Shown here in pieces: positions 12,287 to 24,014 of a DNA stretch of 64,000 nucleotides. Source of the DNA: Calocera cornea HHB12733 (lineage: Eukaryota > Basidiomycota > Dacrymycetes > Dacrymycetales > Dacrymycetaceae); the NCBI GenBank assembly GCA_001632435.1, contig KV423916.1, forward strand, positions 310,001 to 374,000, given 5' to 3'. The notes under the pieces were generated by a model, which worked only from the letters and a program-made list of their open reading frames with translations, made no database searches and was not told the DNA's origin. Every line of letters begins with the position of its first letter. Position 1 is the stretch's first letter. The position numbers were made by a program, and so were the translations under genes.

Positions 12287-14393
12287 ATGGAGAAGTACGG
12301 CGCTATCGACACAGGCCTGCCCGTCACCGCGACGAAGGAGGCGTTCCCCGATCTCAAGAAATCAAGGAGGAGACGGACGATCATCAAGCATGCGCTACTT
12401 GTCTCTGCGGCAGGCGCGCTGCTCGGGTGGAAATTACTTGACGGGGCTGTCTGGAACGTGCGTATCCGCACCTGTAGGCTATAGTGTATGCGCAATCGAT
12501 GTTGACGAGATTCACAGACCGATGTGAAAGACGCCTCGATGGTCCGCGGCATCCCCTGGACGCCCTGCGCCGACCTGACCGAGTTCGACTGCGCTTACTT
12601 CTCGGTGCCAATGGACTACACCGATCCCCAGCCCTCCGAGCACGTCTCGCTCGCACTCCGTCGCTGGCCCGCCACCGCGCCCAAGAAGGACTATAAGGGC
12701 ACACTGTTTATCAACCCTGGTGGACCGGGCGGGAGCGGCACAGCCAGCGTGGTGAACCAGGGGCCGCTGCTCGGGAAGATCTTGAAGGGCAGGTACGATA
12801 TCATGAGCTGGGACCCGAGGGGTGTCAATATGGTGCGTGACTGGCCCCTGTGCTGTACTACCCTTCAGGCTTGCGCTGATCGACTTGATGATAGACGACC
12901 CCCCCGATCGACTGCTATCCGACGGAGTACGACGAGTACATGTCAGAGCAGCAATCGTATCACCTCGGCCTGCCTATACAAGCGCGCGGCGAGGGCGGGT
13001 CAGCCGCCGAAATCGCCTTGCTCAAGAAGAAAGACACGTACTATCAGTCTGGACTCGGCAGCTGCCTGAAGAATGGCAACGCAAAGATGCTCGCCTCGGT
13101 CAGCACGGCGTACAATGTGCGCGATATGGTGCGCATGCTCGAAGCGCTCGGGGAGGACGAGCGCGGGTTGCAGTACTGGGGGTTCTCCTACGGTACCATC
13201 TTGGGGGCAACGTTCTCTGCAATGTTCCCTGAGAAGGTGCATCGCGTGATGCTCGACGGCGTGTCGAGCGCTCGGTTCTATCACAGGGACATCTACGAGT
13301 GGGGCCGTTCTGGCATGGACGACACTCAGAAGGTCTGGCAAGGCTTCCTCAGCAGTTGTGCAAAGGCTGGACCGGCGCGCTGCGCGCTCGCAAAGGGAGA
13401 TGATACCGCGGAGAGCATTCTGGCGAGGTTCGACAAGATGTTGGAGACGTTGATTGAGCAGCCCGTGCCCGTGTCGTGGGGAGGCGTCACGAGCGGGATC
13501 ATCACGGCCAGCGATGTCCTCCAGGGTGTAAGTGCACTGTATGCGCATTCCGAAGGCCGGGAGCTTACAAGTACCAATAGGTCTTCAAGGTGCTGTATGC
13601 GCCCAACAAGTGGCCCCTCCTCGCAACCGCACTTGCGGCTCTCGAAGAAGGCGATCCCTACCCGCTCGCGGCCTATGTGAACGAGCCTGCCCCGCAGGGC
13701 GACCCTCTGACGGCGCGTCGCGACCCGCTGGACAATGTCTTCAAGCGGCACATGACCAAGACCTGGTCGCCCATCACCACCGAGGCCATCTTGTGTTCCG
13801 ACACGGATCAGACTGTTGCGCACGCCGGCTTTCCAGATACCGCTAGCTTCGCGGAGTACTCGCGTGAGCTTGGCGAGCTCAGCATTACCGGTGAGAGGTG
13901 GGCGCAATCTGCCGGCAAATGCAGGGTGTGGAACATCACGGCGACAGAGCCCTACAGAGGCCCGTGGACGGCCGAGGAAGGGCTGAAGCAGACCAAGTGA
14001 GGCTCCACGCCCATATTTCCATGACATAGCAATGCTGACGCCTATCGCAGCTTCCCCGTCCTGTTCCTTGGCGTCACCGCCGACCCCGTCACCCCTCTTT
14101 CCGCCGCGAAGGACATGTCGGCCGGGTTCGGCAACACCTCCGCGACGTTGCTCATTCAGGACGGTTTTGGCCACTGCTCCACGGCGCACCCCTCCCTGTG
14201 CACCGCCAAGACTGTCGCCGCGTACTTCCTGGAAGGCAAGGTGCCCGAGTACGGGACGGTGTGCTCGAGTCCGGAGGAGTACCTGTTCCCCGAGGTCGGG
14301 AAGACGGACGACTTCATGAGCGCGATGAGTGTGGAGGATCGGGAGCTGCTGCAGGCGTGGGAGAAGCTGGGCGATAGCGTAGTTGCGTGGTAA
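12287..14393 (+). CDS. TAP-like alpha/beta hydrolase, tandem copy 4
   Basis: Exons 12287-12457, 12518-12832, 12895-13527, 13581-13996, 14051-14393; 625 aa. MEKYGAIDTGLPVT start, basic stretch, one membrane helix (ALLVSAAGALLGWKLL), then the secreted or lumenal hydrolase domain with INPGGPGGSG, GFSYG (Ser about 260), TADPVTPL and GFGHCS. Ends GDSVVAW like copies 2 and 3. No inactivating change seen. Last member of the array. Confidence 0.9.
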
Positions 14394-15430
14394 AGGACAT
14401 TGGTTGGTGATATGTTCCGGAGCGTCAAGTGCATCTCTGATGGGGCTAGCATCGTTTATTTGTACATATACTATCGAATATATAAGACCCAGTTCTTGGC
14501 GTGTCAAAGAAACATGTCCACCTGTTTGACGGTCATATGAAGGCAGACCGGTGCTCCCTTGTCGTCAACGAAAACAAGATGGGTAATGCTGCGTAGGCAT
14601 CACTGCCGTCTGAGATGGTCCGCGCATGGCTGCATATGGGCGACGGTGATGGCGAACCGGCACCTCCAGAATCGGTCCCCTGAAAACGCACATATAGCTG
14701 TCTCATCTCCTCTTGCTATCGGCTAGCTGAGCTGGATATCAATTGACAGAGATCAATGAAGGAGAATAAAGTACCCAATACCACACTTGTTCCATCTCAC
14801 CTGTGTGTTTCACTGTTTACAGGCTTACCGTGCTTTCCCGGAGGGCATTGTCAACTGTCTTCAATGCGGCGCTCATGTCATGCAACGCGGGGCGTTCATA
14901 TCCTGCACGGTCGTTTGTCGCCTGCAGTATGGTGTTTGTCTCCTGCACGCCTCGAGAGAGGCCGTGTTCGCCTGGAGCGCGGCGTTCATCGCTGCTGTAT
15001 TACCAGGTCCGGTCCGCTGGTTGAGTCGGCGCGTTGTCTTATACGTGCCATGTGAGAATCAGTGGAGGAAGCTTGCTGGTTCGCAGTGTAGAGTTGAGCT
15101 GAACATGTCCGACTGGTGGTACCGGCAGGGACGGCGATTCCGATTCCCAATTCAGTTGCACCGCGTGGTCGATTACCCCATCACGCTCTCCACCGCCCGC
15201 CTCTCCCCGCACGACCCTCTGACTGCCTTTGACGTGTCCTCACTGCACCCTGTGACGACCCCGATGCGAAACTCGGTCCGGAGGGTTCGGTGGGCGGGCG
15301 AGATGAGTGAGCATATGGCCGCCCCGCTCCAGCGGCCGGAGCCCTGAGCTGGAACGTATATAGCCGCGTATTTGCCGCTCGTTACTAGTTGTTGACGTCC
15401 ACTACAGCTCTCCGACATCACGCATTCACC
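14394..15430. other. Intergenic region; TATA box of the cyclase gene
   Basis: About 1 kb without a gene I can support. An open frame on the plus strand (14787-15347) has no recognisable domain. On the minus strand around 14870-15000 there is a short heptad-like stretch (ETNTILQATNDRAGY) that may be a relic. TATATAG at 15357-15363 stands 68 bp before the next start codon. Confidence 0.5.
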
Positions 15431-16559
15431 ATGATCGAACCCAAGAACGTGCCTTCGTGGGAGGCACTCCCCTCCGTCGCCGGCCAGCCGCATGGTACGG
15501 CCTGGCCCGTCTGGGGTCCGAACGACCAGCTCGGCGCGCTCAATATGCTCACGCCCTCAGTCGTCCTCGCCGGAATGGCCGAGGCGCGTACAGGCGAGCG
15601 CTTCCAGCTCGACTGGTCGATGGACAAGCCGCTCCTCCCCGGCCCCGGCCGGCGGACGATGGACCACAAGGTGATCTGCTCGAACGGGCCCGAGTGGTGG
15701 GGCTGCGACGACGAGATCCGCATCAATACGCAGAGCAGCTCCCAGTGGGACGGCTTCAAGCACTGCGCGACCAAGGAGGGCGTGCTGTATGGTGGATTCA
15801 AGCTGGCCGATGTCAGCAGCGGGAAGGAGACTATGCGGAACGGGACACATCGTGCGCATTCTAGCCGTTCCACCTGCTGAGTCTATGCTGACAGTACAGC
15901 AGATTGGGTCGAAGCGGGCGGCCTTGCCGGACGTGGCATCCTGCTCGATTGGGCGCGCTGGCGCACGCTCACGGGCCAGGAGCTCCCCAAAGCTTGCACG
16001 GACTTCAACGTGCCCGTGTCCGAGCTGTCGGCGGTAGCCGAATACCAGGGCACAGAGCTCCGGCCGGGCGACGTGCTCTTCGTCCGCTTCGGTTTCACAC
16101 AGTGGTACGACGGCGCGAGCGACACAGAGCGCAAGTGGGCGTTTAGGGAGAATGGGAGCAAGTGGATCGGCGTGCTCGCTGCGGAGGAGAGCAAGAAGTG
16201 GATATGGGACCACCATTTCGCGGCGGTCGTGGGCGATAACCCGGCCTTCGAGCGTGAGTGTGCTGGGATGCGGCAAGGGCAATCCTGACGAGGGAAATAG
16301 AATGCCCTGGTGTTGATGGAGAGGGCGACGGGCTGCATCACTGGCTCCTCCCGCTCGCCGGCATCCCAATCGGAGAGATGTTCTACCTCGAGAAGCTGGC
16401 GCTGGCTTGGTATGTTGTCCTGTCTCTGGTGTGGGATCAACGCGTATTGATGGAGACGACAGTGAGAGACAGAAGAAGTGGTCGTTCTTCTTCACCAGTG
16501 CGCCGCTCAATATCCCAGGAGGCGTCGCATCCACTCCGAACGCAATCGCGATCTTGTAG
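15431..16559 (+). CDS. Putative cyclase / kynurenine formamidase-like hydrolase
   Basis: Member of the metal-dependent Cyclase family (PF04199), widespread in fungi as single-domain cytosolic proteins of about 320-340 aa. Exons 15431-15851, 15900-16253, 16301-16409, 16463-16559; 326 aa, with all phases consistent. Visible: WGPNDQLGALNMLTP near the N-terminus, SSSQWDGFKHCATKEG (the family's metal-site region, where DGxxH replaces the bacterial HxGTHxDxP form), GRGILLDWARW, ELRPGDVLFVRFGFTQWYDG, HHWLLPLAGIPIGEMFYLEKL and the terminal LNIPGGVASTPNAIAIL. TATA box 68 bp upstream. True substrate unknown; the clade's members are usually annotated only as 'putative cyclase'. Confidence 0.85.
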
Positions 16560-16727
16560 AAGAGACAGTCTGCTCCATCATATCGGGTTGAAAGGGACCA
16601 GAGTAGAAGTCCATATAACTTGAAGTTTATCCCTTTCGCATCTTTTGACCATGTTCCATGCGCATGTAGCTTGCTGTTGATGAAATATGCGCATAGATCC
16701 TGCACCCCAGCGCAAGTCGAAATGACG

Positions 16728-16833
16728 CCTTGCTGACGCCCGCGGAATTGCACCTAAAGAGGCTGTCCTGAATAGGCGCACCTTGCTGAGGCCAGCGGAA
16801 ATGCACTTGAAGAGGCTGTCCTGAATAAACGCG
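16728..16833. repeat. Two head-to-tail copies of a 53 bp unit
   Basis: Units start at 16728 and 16781 with the shared sequence CCTTGCTGA...GAGGCTGTCCTGAATA and a few mismatches. They lie between the cyclase and the F-box gene, in an otherwise gene-free stretch (16560-17291). Confidence 0.75.
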
Positions 16834-16900
16834 CATGGGAGGCGTGGCGTGCTTCTTTTGCGGCATGCCTATATATTTCACAGTATCGGAGCAAATCGCG

Positions 16901-16911
16901 ACGCGACGCGT
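16901..16911. promoter_or_regulatory. ACGCG/ACGCGT cluster upstream of F-box gene 1
   Basis: ACGCGACGCGT lies 380 bp before the F-box start at 17292. ACGCGT is the MluI cell-cycle box core bound by MBF-type factors. The paralogous locus at 24015 has two ACGCGT sites exactly 10 bp apart at 23913 and 23923. Function is inference. Confidence 0.35.
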
Positions 16912-17291
16912 CCTCTTTTCCTCCTGACCACTACACCACCACCACCGTGGTCGAATCCAACCCAATACTCACAGCTACGGAACATCGATCTGAACAACGT
17001 ATACTGAGCCACGTACGAACAAACGTTATTGGGTTGAGACGGCAAATTGTGTTGACAGAAGCCTGCTTGAAGTGTCCACATCGGTGGCATACAAGCACAA
17101 TCCACAAATACACTTAACAACGATGGGTTGCGGAGCATGTGAGTGCACACACTCTGCACAAGGTCAAGGCTGACTTGCAGCCAGCTCTACCTAGACATGA
17201 GGAGTCATATGGCCCTACTCCAGAAGCCGGATATGGGCCTGGACAGCTGGTGTATGGCATGAACCCAATGGGCCGCTCTGGGGTGACGACC

Positions 17292-18953
17292 ATGCATCGA
17301 TTCTGGACTGTCGAGGATCTGGTCGACATCGTTATGGACGAGATTGCTCTGGGGTATCGCAGGAATCTTGAACGTGTAGCAAGGACCGCACGATTCTTGC
17401 AAAGACCTGCTCTTGCTCGGCTGTACAAAAGCATCGGATGCTGGCAGTTATGCGCACTAGCAAATCTCATCCATCCCATGGCACCTTCAATCACTGAAGT
17501 ACGTTGGTGTGTCATCTAGTGTGCCCAATACTAAGTTTGATGTCAGATGTCACTTCATGCTAGACTCGCCCGGTTCAGCATGTATGCAGATCTGGTTCGA
17601 AGCATTGACATCGATGACAACTTATATGACAACCTGGCTTCCCATATCACTGTTGCCCTGGCAAAGCTATTTATGCAACAGCCGTTCCCCCGCCTGGAAC
17701 GGCTACGAGTGTTTCGCATGCATCCAAGACTCGTTCCGATTGTCATGGCCATAATCACCCCTACTTTGTCGGACATCGATCTATTCCCCATATATGTCAA
17801 GGAAGACGAAGGAGACGAGGACGCTGAACGTAGTCTCGGTGTCTGCCTTGGCCATGTGCTTGATCGGATACAATCTCTCAACTGCCACCCTCGGTCTCTG
17901 CAGATGCAAAGCTTCTCATCTTCCACCATGCCATACCAATCTAGCTTCGTGGCCATCATGTCGTCGCTCACATTTCTAAAGGAGCTGAAGATCGAAACTC
18001 GTCTCCTTGCCATCGATGGAACATTCTTACTCATTTCCCGGCTCCCTTCCCTTACCTCCCTGACGATCTCGAGGAGCGTTACATATTCGTCAGTCTTGCA
18101 GGAAGAAGCCCAGCGTCCTTCGGAACTGGCTGAACTTCCTCACACCGAAGCTCCCTACTTCAGAAGCCTCACAACGCTCAATTTTGAGGGAACATTGTCA
18201 AACTACGCGCGTCTATTCTACATCATTGGTGGACCTCTTCAAGACCTCACTGTATCCCTTGTTGACGTCAACATGAGCCAGATCTCCCAAGTGGTCCACA
18301 CAGCAACGAAGCTTGCGGATCACTTGCGACATCTGTCTTTCACCCTAAGCAGAAGAGTGCACTCCTTGGGGCCTGATGGTCTTCCAAATCAAGAAGTTCC
18401 TTTCAGCCTTTACTCGCCACTCCTGAACTATCACAAGCTTACACAACTCTCCATCACACATCAAGGTGGGCTCACGTCTTACGTGGATGATGGTGACTTG
18501 CAGCAGATATCCAAGTCTCTTCCCTCTCTCAGGAAGCTGTGTTTATCGCTCGGGTCTCTCAGTTACCTGGCGGACTCGGAACATCGCAGACCGACTGCAT
18601 CTGGCTTAGCAAGTCTCGCCTATAACTGTCTGGACATTCATGAGATATATCTATACACTCTGGATCCCACCCTACCTCCTGGCTCTGTCGAGGGAAACAA
18701 GAATGCCAGAGGATCGATAGCCCTGAAAATCGGAGACCTGTGTATTGAGCCCTGGAGCAAAACTGCATCGTTCCTGTTTTCACTCTGGCCGAACGCACAT
18801 GTATCGATTAGCATGTCTCCCACACACGGCACGCAATATCTCGAACATTCTGCCAATCCCTTTTTCTCCGCTGGTCTAGTCATCCTGTCTTCTCATGACA
18901 CGGGCTCAGCTACTCTTCATGTGCCCGAGGGTGGAGATGGTAATGAGGATTGA
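17292..18953 (+). CDS. F-box-like / LRR-type protein
   Basis: Exons 17292-17498 and 17547-18953; 537 aa. The N-terminus MHRFWTVEDLVDIVMDEI...ARTARFLQRPALARLYKSIG has the shape of the degenerate F-box common in Agaricomycetes. The rest has irregular leucine-rich segments (SLTFLKELKIETRLL, LPSLTSLTISRSV, LPSLRKLCLSLGSL) typical of their substrate-binding halves. The start is chosen because MHRFW is shared with the related locus at 24015, which also has its intron at the same point. Expected role: substrate adaptor of an SCF ubiquitin ligase. No substrate can be inferred. Confidence 0.75.
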
Positions 18954-19262
18954 GCGTTGCCGGGCGAGCATACTTCCTCTTATGGAGGAAATAGGTGCCT
19001 CTTTGTGTATTTCGTCGTTGCTGATATTCCGGACTGAGATGGATCAAGGACAGGACACGGAAGGCAGTGTACGGAGAGTACGGGCATGGATCTGAGCTAC
19101 AGGGCATGAACTGATTCACAGTAGGGCGGGGTAGCATGTAATGGATGGTAGGAAGCGAGTAACGTAGACCATCGGATGTAGCTTCCTCAACACGTGCAAT
19201 GACATAATGACGTGTCAAAGACTCGCCGGTCCCTGGCCCGCCCTTACCTTGACTTCCCAATC
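18954..19262. other. Intergenic region
   Basis: Short spacer between the F-box gene and the first MYND gene. No feature seen. Confidence 0.5.
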
Positions 19263-20462
19263 ATGCCTAGCCGTCGTGCAATACCGACGTCGGAATCGCT
19301 TGTTCGGAGCAACAAGATATGCCGGATTTGTGCCATCCAGTTCTCTTGACCAAGCCGAACATGCACACGATGTCAAGATATTGTCTTACCTGCATTGGGG
19401 AACAAGACACCCGAAGCGGCTGACTTGTGCATGGGCATCAGTTAGTCCCAATCCATCTTCCCGCAAGGCGATATCTAAATGATGCGAGCTATGCAGTCGT
19501 ATACAAGGGAGATAGGAGCGGACAGCTCCGAGAATTGTATTATACCTGGGTAATGCTCTACAACGCCGCTGGTGCGGTATCTCCATCTCATCTCAGGCAG
19601 CTGATAGCCCTCCTGGGAAACGCACCGCACATCGACATCGTCACATCACGTCTTTGCGCTCTTTACATGCCTCACCTGCTCAAGGCACTCACTCAACTCA
19701 AGCAGCGACTGCGCGATAAGGAGGACGTTGTTCTGCGAGAGAAATTTGATGCTATCATCTCCTTGATCACCCTTGTTCGACAACAGAATCGCTATTTCGT
19801 ACGATTGGTCTTATCGGGGAGCAGTGTCGTTCCCGAGGTGAATCTTTTGGCAAAATTGCTCGCTGAGTACCTGATTGGCTTGCAAGTGCCCTGGCACAGA
19901 ATATTCGATCGGCCGCACAACGACACCTCCAGTTCAACGCAGCTGAATGATATGATACAGCTCGCAAAACACGTTTACAATGGGCTATTCTCTTTGCTTC
20001 GTGTTCAAATTGACAGCAATCCGGTCTGGATCGAACTCGATCCGATTATACCTGAAGTCTTAAAAGCCGTGGACCATTGGAGCGCTGTCTTTGACGAGTA
20101 CGGAGATCTGACGGACAACTTTCGAGACCTACTTGCGCGGAAGGAACGCATGGTGGACATATCCAGGAGGATCCGGGATAATCAGATCGATGTGTCACAC
20201 TGCGCATATCCATGCTGGGAGAGGAGCGAGAAGCCGAGACAGTGTTCCCGGTCAGTTGCCTCATCACCTTTGTTTGCTTACAGAGCTGACCTCCCTTCCT
20301 TAACTCAGCTGCAGGCTAGCGGTCTATGTACGTCCTGCTTGTGCCTCGTCATCTTCAATGCGCATCTCATCAGCTTGCCAGTGTACGGTGGAGCATCAGA
20401 AACAGCATTGGGACCATCGCGAAGGAGCACACCGAGCTGTTTGCTATACGATGGAGTTCTAG
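19263..20462 (+). CDS. MYND-finger protein, tandem copy 1, with in-frame stop near N-terminus
   Basis: Exons by homology with copy 2: 19263-19440, 19497-20250, 20309-20327 (19 nt), 20382-20462. The C-terminus is a MYND zinc finger spread over three exons (CAYPCWERSEKPRQCSR, CRLAVY, then CTVEHQKQHWDHREGAHRA). The N-terminus has a CRIC...CTRC double-Cys motif matching copy 2. However, an in-frame TGA at 19347-19349 separates the two Cys pairs. Either the gene is a young pseudogene, or translation begins later (in-frame ATG near 19432, giving about 287 aa that still includes the MYND finger). Central part (SRLCALYMPHLLKAL...) is helical and of unknown function. Confidence 0.6.
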
Positions 20463-20702
20463 ACTCATGTTCAGAGCCTATATAGCACCTGCGTTCGCCG
20501 TTGTGACGCTTATGACCCGATAGTACCAATCGCAAGCGTTCATTCAAGTTAACCCATTCTGTCAACCGAAAAGTGGGCATAGGTGATGCGAGCAGAGTCG
20601 GTTCCCATGAGGTCACCAGAAAATTACCGTTCCCTTGGGCTCGGCGGTATAGCCATGAAGAAATGGTGTGTCGCTCATGCCACTCCTCTGTCTACAACCG
20701 CC

Positions 20703-21901
20703 ATGGCACCCGCAGGAACCATATTCACATCTGCTGCACTCCTGAACAACAATATGACATGCAATACCTGCGCGGTCCAATTTCAGCGGGAAGGGCCGGC
20801 GAGGACTTGTCGTCGGTGCGTTGCGGTCCATGCCACACCAGGCGTCCCGTGGCAGATGCTGTACTGTGGCTTTGGTGCGTATTAGACACTGAACCGATTC
20901 ATCATCACGGTCTCATAGGAAATTACATTCCTCAGGACCTGAGGAGGGGAGCGGCATTAGGCAGGTTGCAGATTTGGTGCGCATATACTATCGCGTCCTT
21001 CTTTCCAACGCTCATGTAATCGGACAGATGACGAGCTTGAAGCAGCAATGCAAGGACAATAGTCGTATGGCAATATCCCGACTCTGCGCGCTATATCTAC
21101 CCTATCTAGTTCGCCTCTTCCTGAGACTTGAAAAGCGGCTCGAGGTCCGTCATGAAGATCCGGTCCTGTTTCCGGGACACGTCGTCATGGAGTTGCTCGA
21201 ATACGTCCACGGCGACCTCTTCTTCAACAAGTACTTCTTCAGTGACCGGGAGGCGTTTCCGGAGGTCTACTTCGTTGCTAAAGGGCTAGCTTCCTACCTT
21301 CTGCACATGAAGGAACTTTGGGACGCAATCGGTGAAAGTTTGTTTACCGCGATGAAGCAGAAGGACTTCGATACCAAATACCACGAGCTCATACGCCGGA
21401 TTACGCAGACGAGCCGGATCCTCCTCTTCATCCTCGAGACGCAGTTCGAGCGTGAGACCGTGTGGCAGAATCTTGCTAAGCATGTGCCGCCTCTCTTAGA
21501 CGCTTTGGGCGAGTGGTATCATACGTTCCCCTTGCACGATAACTACCAGGGCACGCTGCGTGCGCTCGAGAACCTTTTACGTGGAGAGGAGAAGGCCGTG
21601 CGCCGTGCGAAGAACTTCATCGCCCTCCATGTGACGTGCTGTGCGTATCCTGGCTGTCGACAGCACAGGGGCCAACTGCACCAATGTGCTCGGTAAGAAG
21701 CCAACATTCTCCTCTTCAATAGACGCTGACAGGATAATCAGATGCAAGGCCGCCGTCTATGTAAGTACTTCCGTTTTGATTGCGCAACGATCCATATGCA
21801 CGTATTGATCGCCCTTCTAGTGCGGCAGACTACATCAAGTTGGGCATTGGAATCATCGGGACGAGCCTCATCGTGCTGTGTGCTACGTGACGACGTTCTA
21901 G
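20703..21901 (+). CDS. MYND-finger protein, tandem copy 2
   Basis: Exons 20703-20874, 20936-21692, 21742-21760 (19-nt microexon), 21821-21901; 342 aa. N-terminal CNTC...CRRC motif, a long helical middle (SRLCALYLPYLVRLFLRLEK), and a C-terminal MYND finger (CAYPGCRQHRGQLHQCAR, CKAAVY, CGRLHQVGHWNHRDEPH). MYND fingers bind Pro-rich partners, often in transcriptional repression. Start chosen at MAPAGTIFTS to match copy 1; an in-frame ATG at 20655 would add 16 residues. The two copies share every splice position and the microexon. Confidence 0.8.
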
Positions 21902-22183
21902 TCTAGTGTCTATCGGTACTACTGAGAGAAAAGGATTAGCCAGCATATTAAGGTGGTCTAGAGAGGATTTGAAATAGTAAGAACGAGAGAAAGTAGTGCC
22001 TCCTGTATATCATCCAACTCTGTAGTCTATCGCTGTGCATCTGATAGCAGCGCATCGTAATCTATGCTCGTCGTACCGTAGGTTTCGGGAGCGTGGCGCT
22101 GTTCAGTTGGAATCGTAGAAGCGAGTCCATGTAGTGTCATCTGCGAAATCGGTGAACACCGAATGCCACTACGACGAGGAATA

Positions 22184-23323
22184 TCACCCACCAGAATCCA
22201 AGGAGGTTCGCAATATAATGTCGTTCTTTGCGCACTCTTCTTTCAACCCATCATACCTCCCGTCCAAAGATTGACTGCTGAGCTCGCCTGCATCCATCAA
22301 CCTCTTTGCCCAGCCATCGCCCAGATGCTTGCCAGCCACAAGCAGCTCCTCCAGCTCCGGGCGCTCTTTCAATGACGACTGCAGTGTCTCGACGAAGCGA
22401 TCCACGAGAGGTCGCCCCTGTGAAAACAGTGCCGTGTTGAATTGGAGCCGCCGGAGTGCAGGTGGAATCGTGGTGATCAGGTCAGGATCGGCGGTGGTGA
22501 TGGTGAGCTGCTCGAGCTTGGTGAGCATGCGAAGGATGATCGGATCGATCGTGACGTTTTCCGCCATATCCAATCCGAGCGATCGCAAAGTTGGGGCGTG
22601 GTTCACTAGCAACTCCTCCATCCCCGGTTCCGCGCTCATCATGCTCAATCCCAACACCTCCAAGGATCCGATCGATCTCTCGATGTAGTCGTGGATGTAG
22701 GCTGGTGATATGCATCGCCATGGGCATATGAGAAGGAATTCCTGCAAGCGGAAAGCGTACGCCGAGGTGTGGATGGGTGGGATCGACCCCGCTGCATTAA
22801 AGTCCCGTATTGCGAGACGTTTCAATGTCGGCAGCTTCCTCAGAAGGTCATGTAGCGTGCCCCAGCTGGATCCATTGTTCATCTCGATGTCGAAGGACTG
22901 TATGGCGGGGAAGTCTCGAGGGACATAGCTGGATGGTGGCAGATAGGAGAGACTGAAGCCTGCGCGGACATGGACGGTTTCGAGTCTTGTCAGGTGTGAT
23001 AAAATATCGATGATGTCGCGCGGGCTACCAGGTCTGAAGATAGGACCAGAGAGTACCAGCGTTCGTGTCGTCTGCTTGAGATCACGGCTGCGAGTCGTGT
23101 TCCTGCCGATGGCGCGTAGGAAGGCAAGACGCGCATCAAAGCTGCCGAGGTCGACAAGGTCGAACAGTCGATACTGAATGTAGGTCGACCAGGAGCGGCA
23201 AACCATGCACAGCTGCTTTAGCTCTGAATAGGATGGCCGTGCCCCATCGCTGTATCGCGTGTCGTTATGCGGAATCACCAGGTCGAGGATTTCGCACATG
23301 ACCTCGGCAGAGAGAACAGCCAT
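22184..23323 (-). CDS. F-box protein, single exon
   Basis: 379 aa, uninterrupted. The N-terminus MAVLSAEVMCEILDLVIP...LKQLCMVCRSWSTYIQYRLF is a clear F-box (L..E....I......L......C..W). Leucine-rich segments follow (LPTLKRLAIRDF, SLEVLGLSMM, TLRSLGLDM, KLEQLTITTADP). Expected to be an SCF ubiquitin ligase adaptor. It lies tail-to-tail with the MYND pair. Not closely related to the F-box gene at 17292. Confidence 0.85.
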   Translation of the reverse strand: MAVLSAEVMCEILDLVIPHNDTRYSDGARPSYSELKQLCMVCRSWSTYIQYRLFDLVDLGSFDARLAFLRAIGRNTTRSRDLKQTTRTLVLSGPIFRPGSPRDIIDILSHLTRLETVHVRAGFSLSYLPPSSYVPRDFPAIQSFDIEMNNGSSWGTLHDLLRKLPTLKRLAIRDFNAAGSIPPIHTSAYAFRLQEFLLICPWRCISPAYIHDYIERSIGSLEVLGLSMMSAEPGMEELLVNHAPTLRSLGLDMAENVTIDPIILRMLTKLEQLTITTADPDLITTIPPALRRLQFNTALFSQGRPLVDRFVETLQSSLKERPELEELLVAGKHLGDGWAKRLMDAGELSSQSLDGRYDGLKEECAKNDIILRTSLDSGG

Positions 23324-24014
23324 CGTGCTTCGCGAACCCTGCCCGCCCGATCAATGACCTCAGCATAGACTCGCCATACAGACACTGGAAACATACCGAA
23401 TGTTGTTGCAGAGAGGGTCAACTGAAGCCGCCTAGGTGAGCTGTCTGGAATGATAGCACGAGGTGGTTGTAAACACTGAAAATTCGTTGATGTAGACCAT
23501 CCGCGGGCCACTCCGGATGGCGATGACGCGAATACTGGCAGCACCGCCCATCTTATCTTTGGGTTGCACGCGGCCGCACGTGATACCGAGTTCAACTATA
23601 GATAACGTCTCTTCAAGATGGTTTTACGCGAGACTGTATTGACGATAGTACAGGTGGGGATGTCGCCGAGTCTGGAGGCGCGCGCAGAACACCATGTCAG
23701 TGAACCAAGTCGTCACCGCACTTACCACTTCTGAATCGCTGCCCATCACCATAGTAGGTCGTTTTTGGGAAGTGCCGGAGGCACTCCATAGAAGTTTGGC
23801 AGCGCACGACCGCCTCCACAATACTGCCAGTGCTTGCCCACACGGACCCGCTCTTCGCCGAGCCCATCAGAGGCGTGTGTCAGTCAAGCACCAGAAGCCG
23901 CATTGAGACATGACGCGTCGCGACGCGTCGACGCTCCTCTTGTCCCAACCATCACCTGATCCAAGCAAGCTCGACCAAGTATCACTTTAAGTACACTCAC
24001 CTTTCATATACATC
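23324..24014. other. Intergenic region with paired ACGCGT sites
   Basis: No gene supported. ACGCGT occurs at 23913-23918 and 23923-23928, about 90-100 bp before the broken F-box locus; see the related site at 16901. Confidence 0.45.

Noticed and set aside
13326..14507. Open frame of 393 codons on the minus strand across hydrolase copy 4
   Set aside because: Antisense shadow of GC-rich exons and introns. Equivalent antisense frames occur under the other hydrolase copies.
14787..15347. Plus-strand open frame in the 1 kb gap before the cyclase
   Set aside because: No recognisable domain, no homologous neighbour and no promoter-like context; too weak to call.
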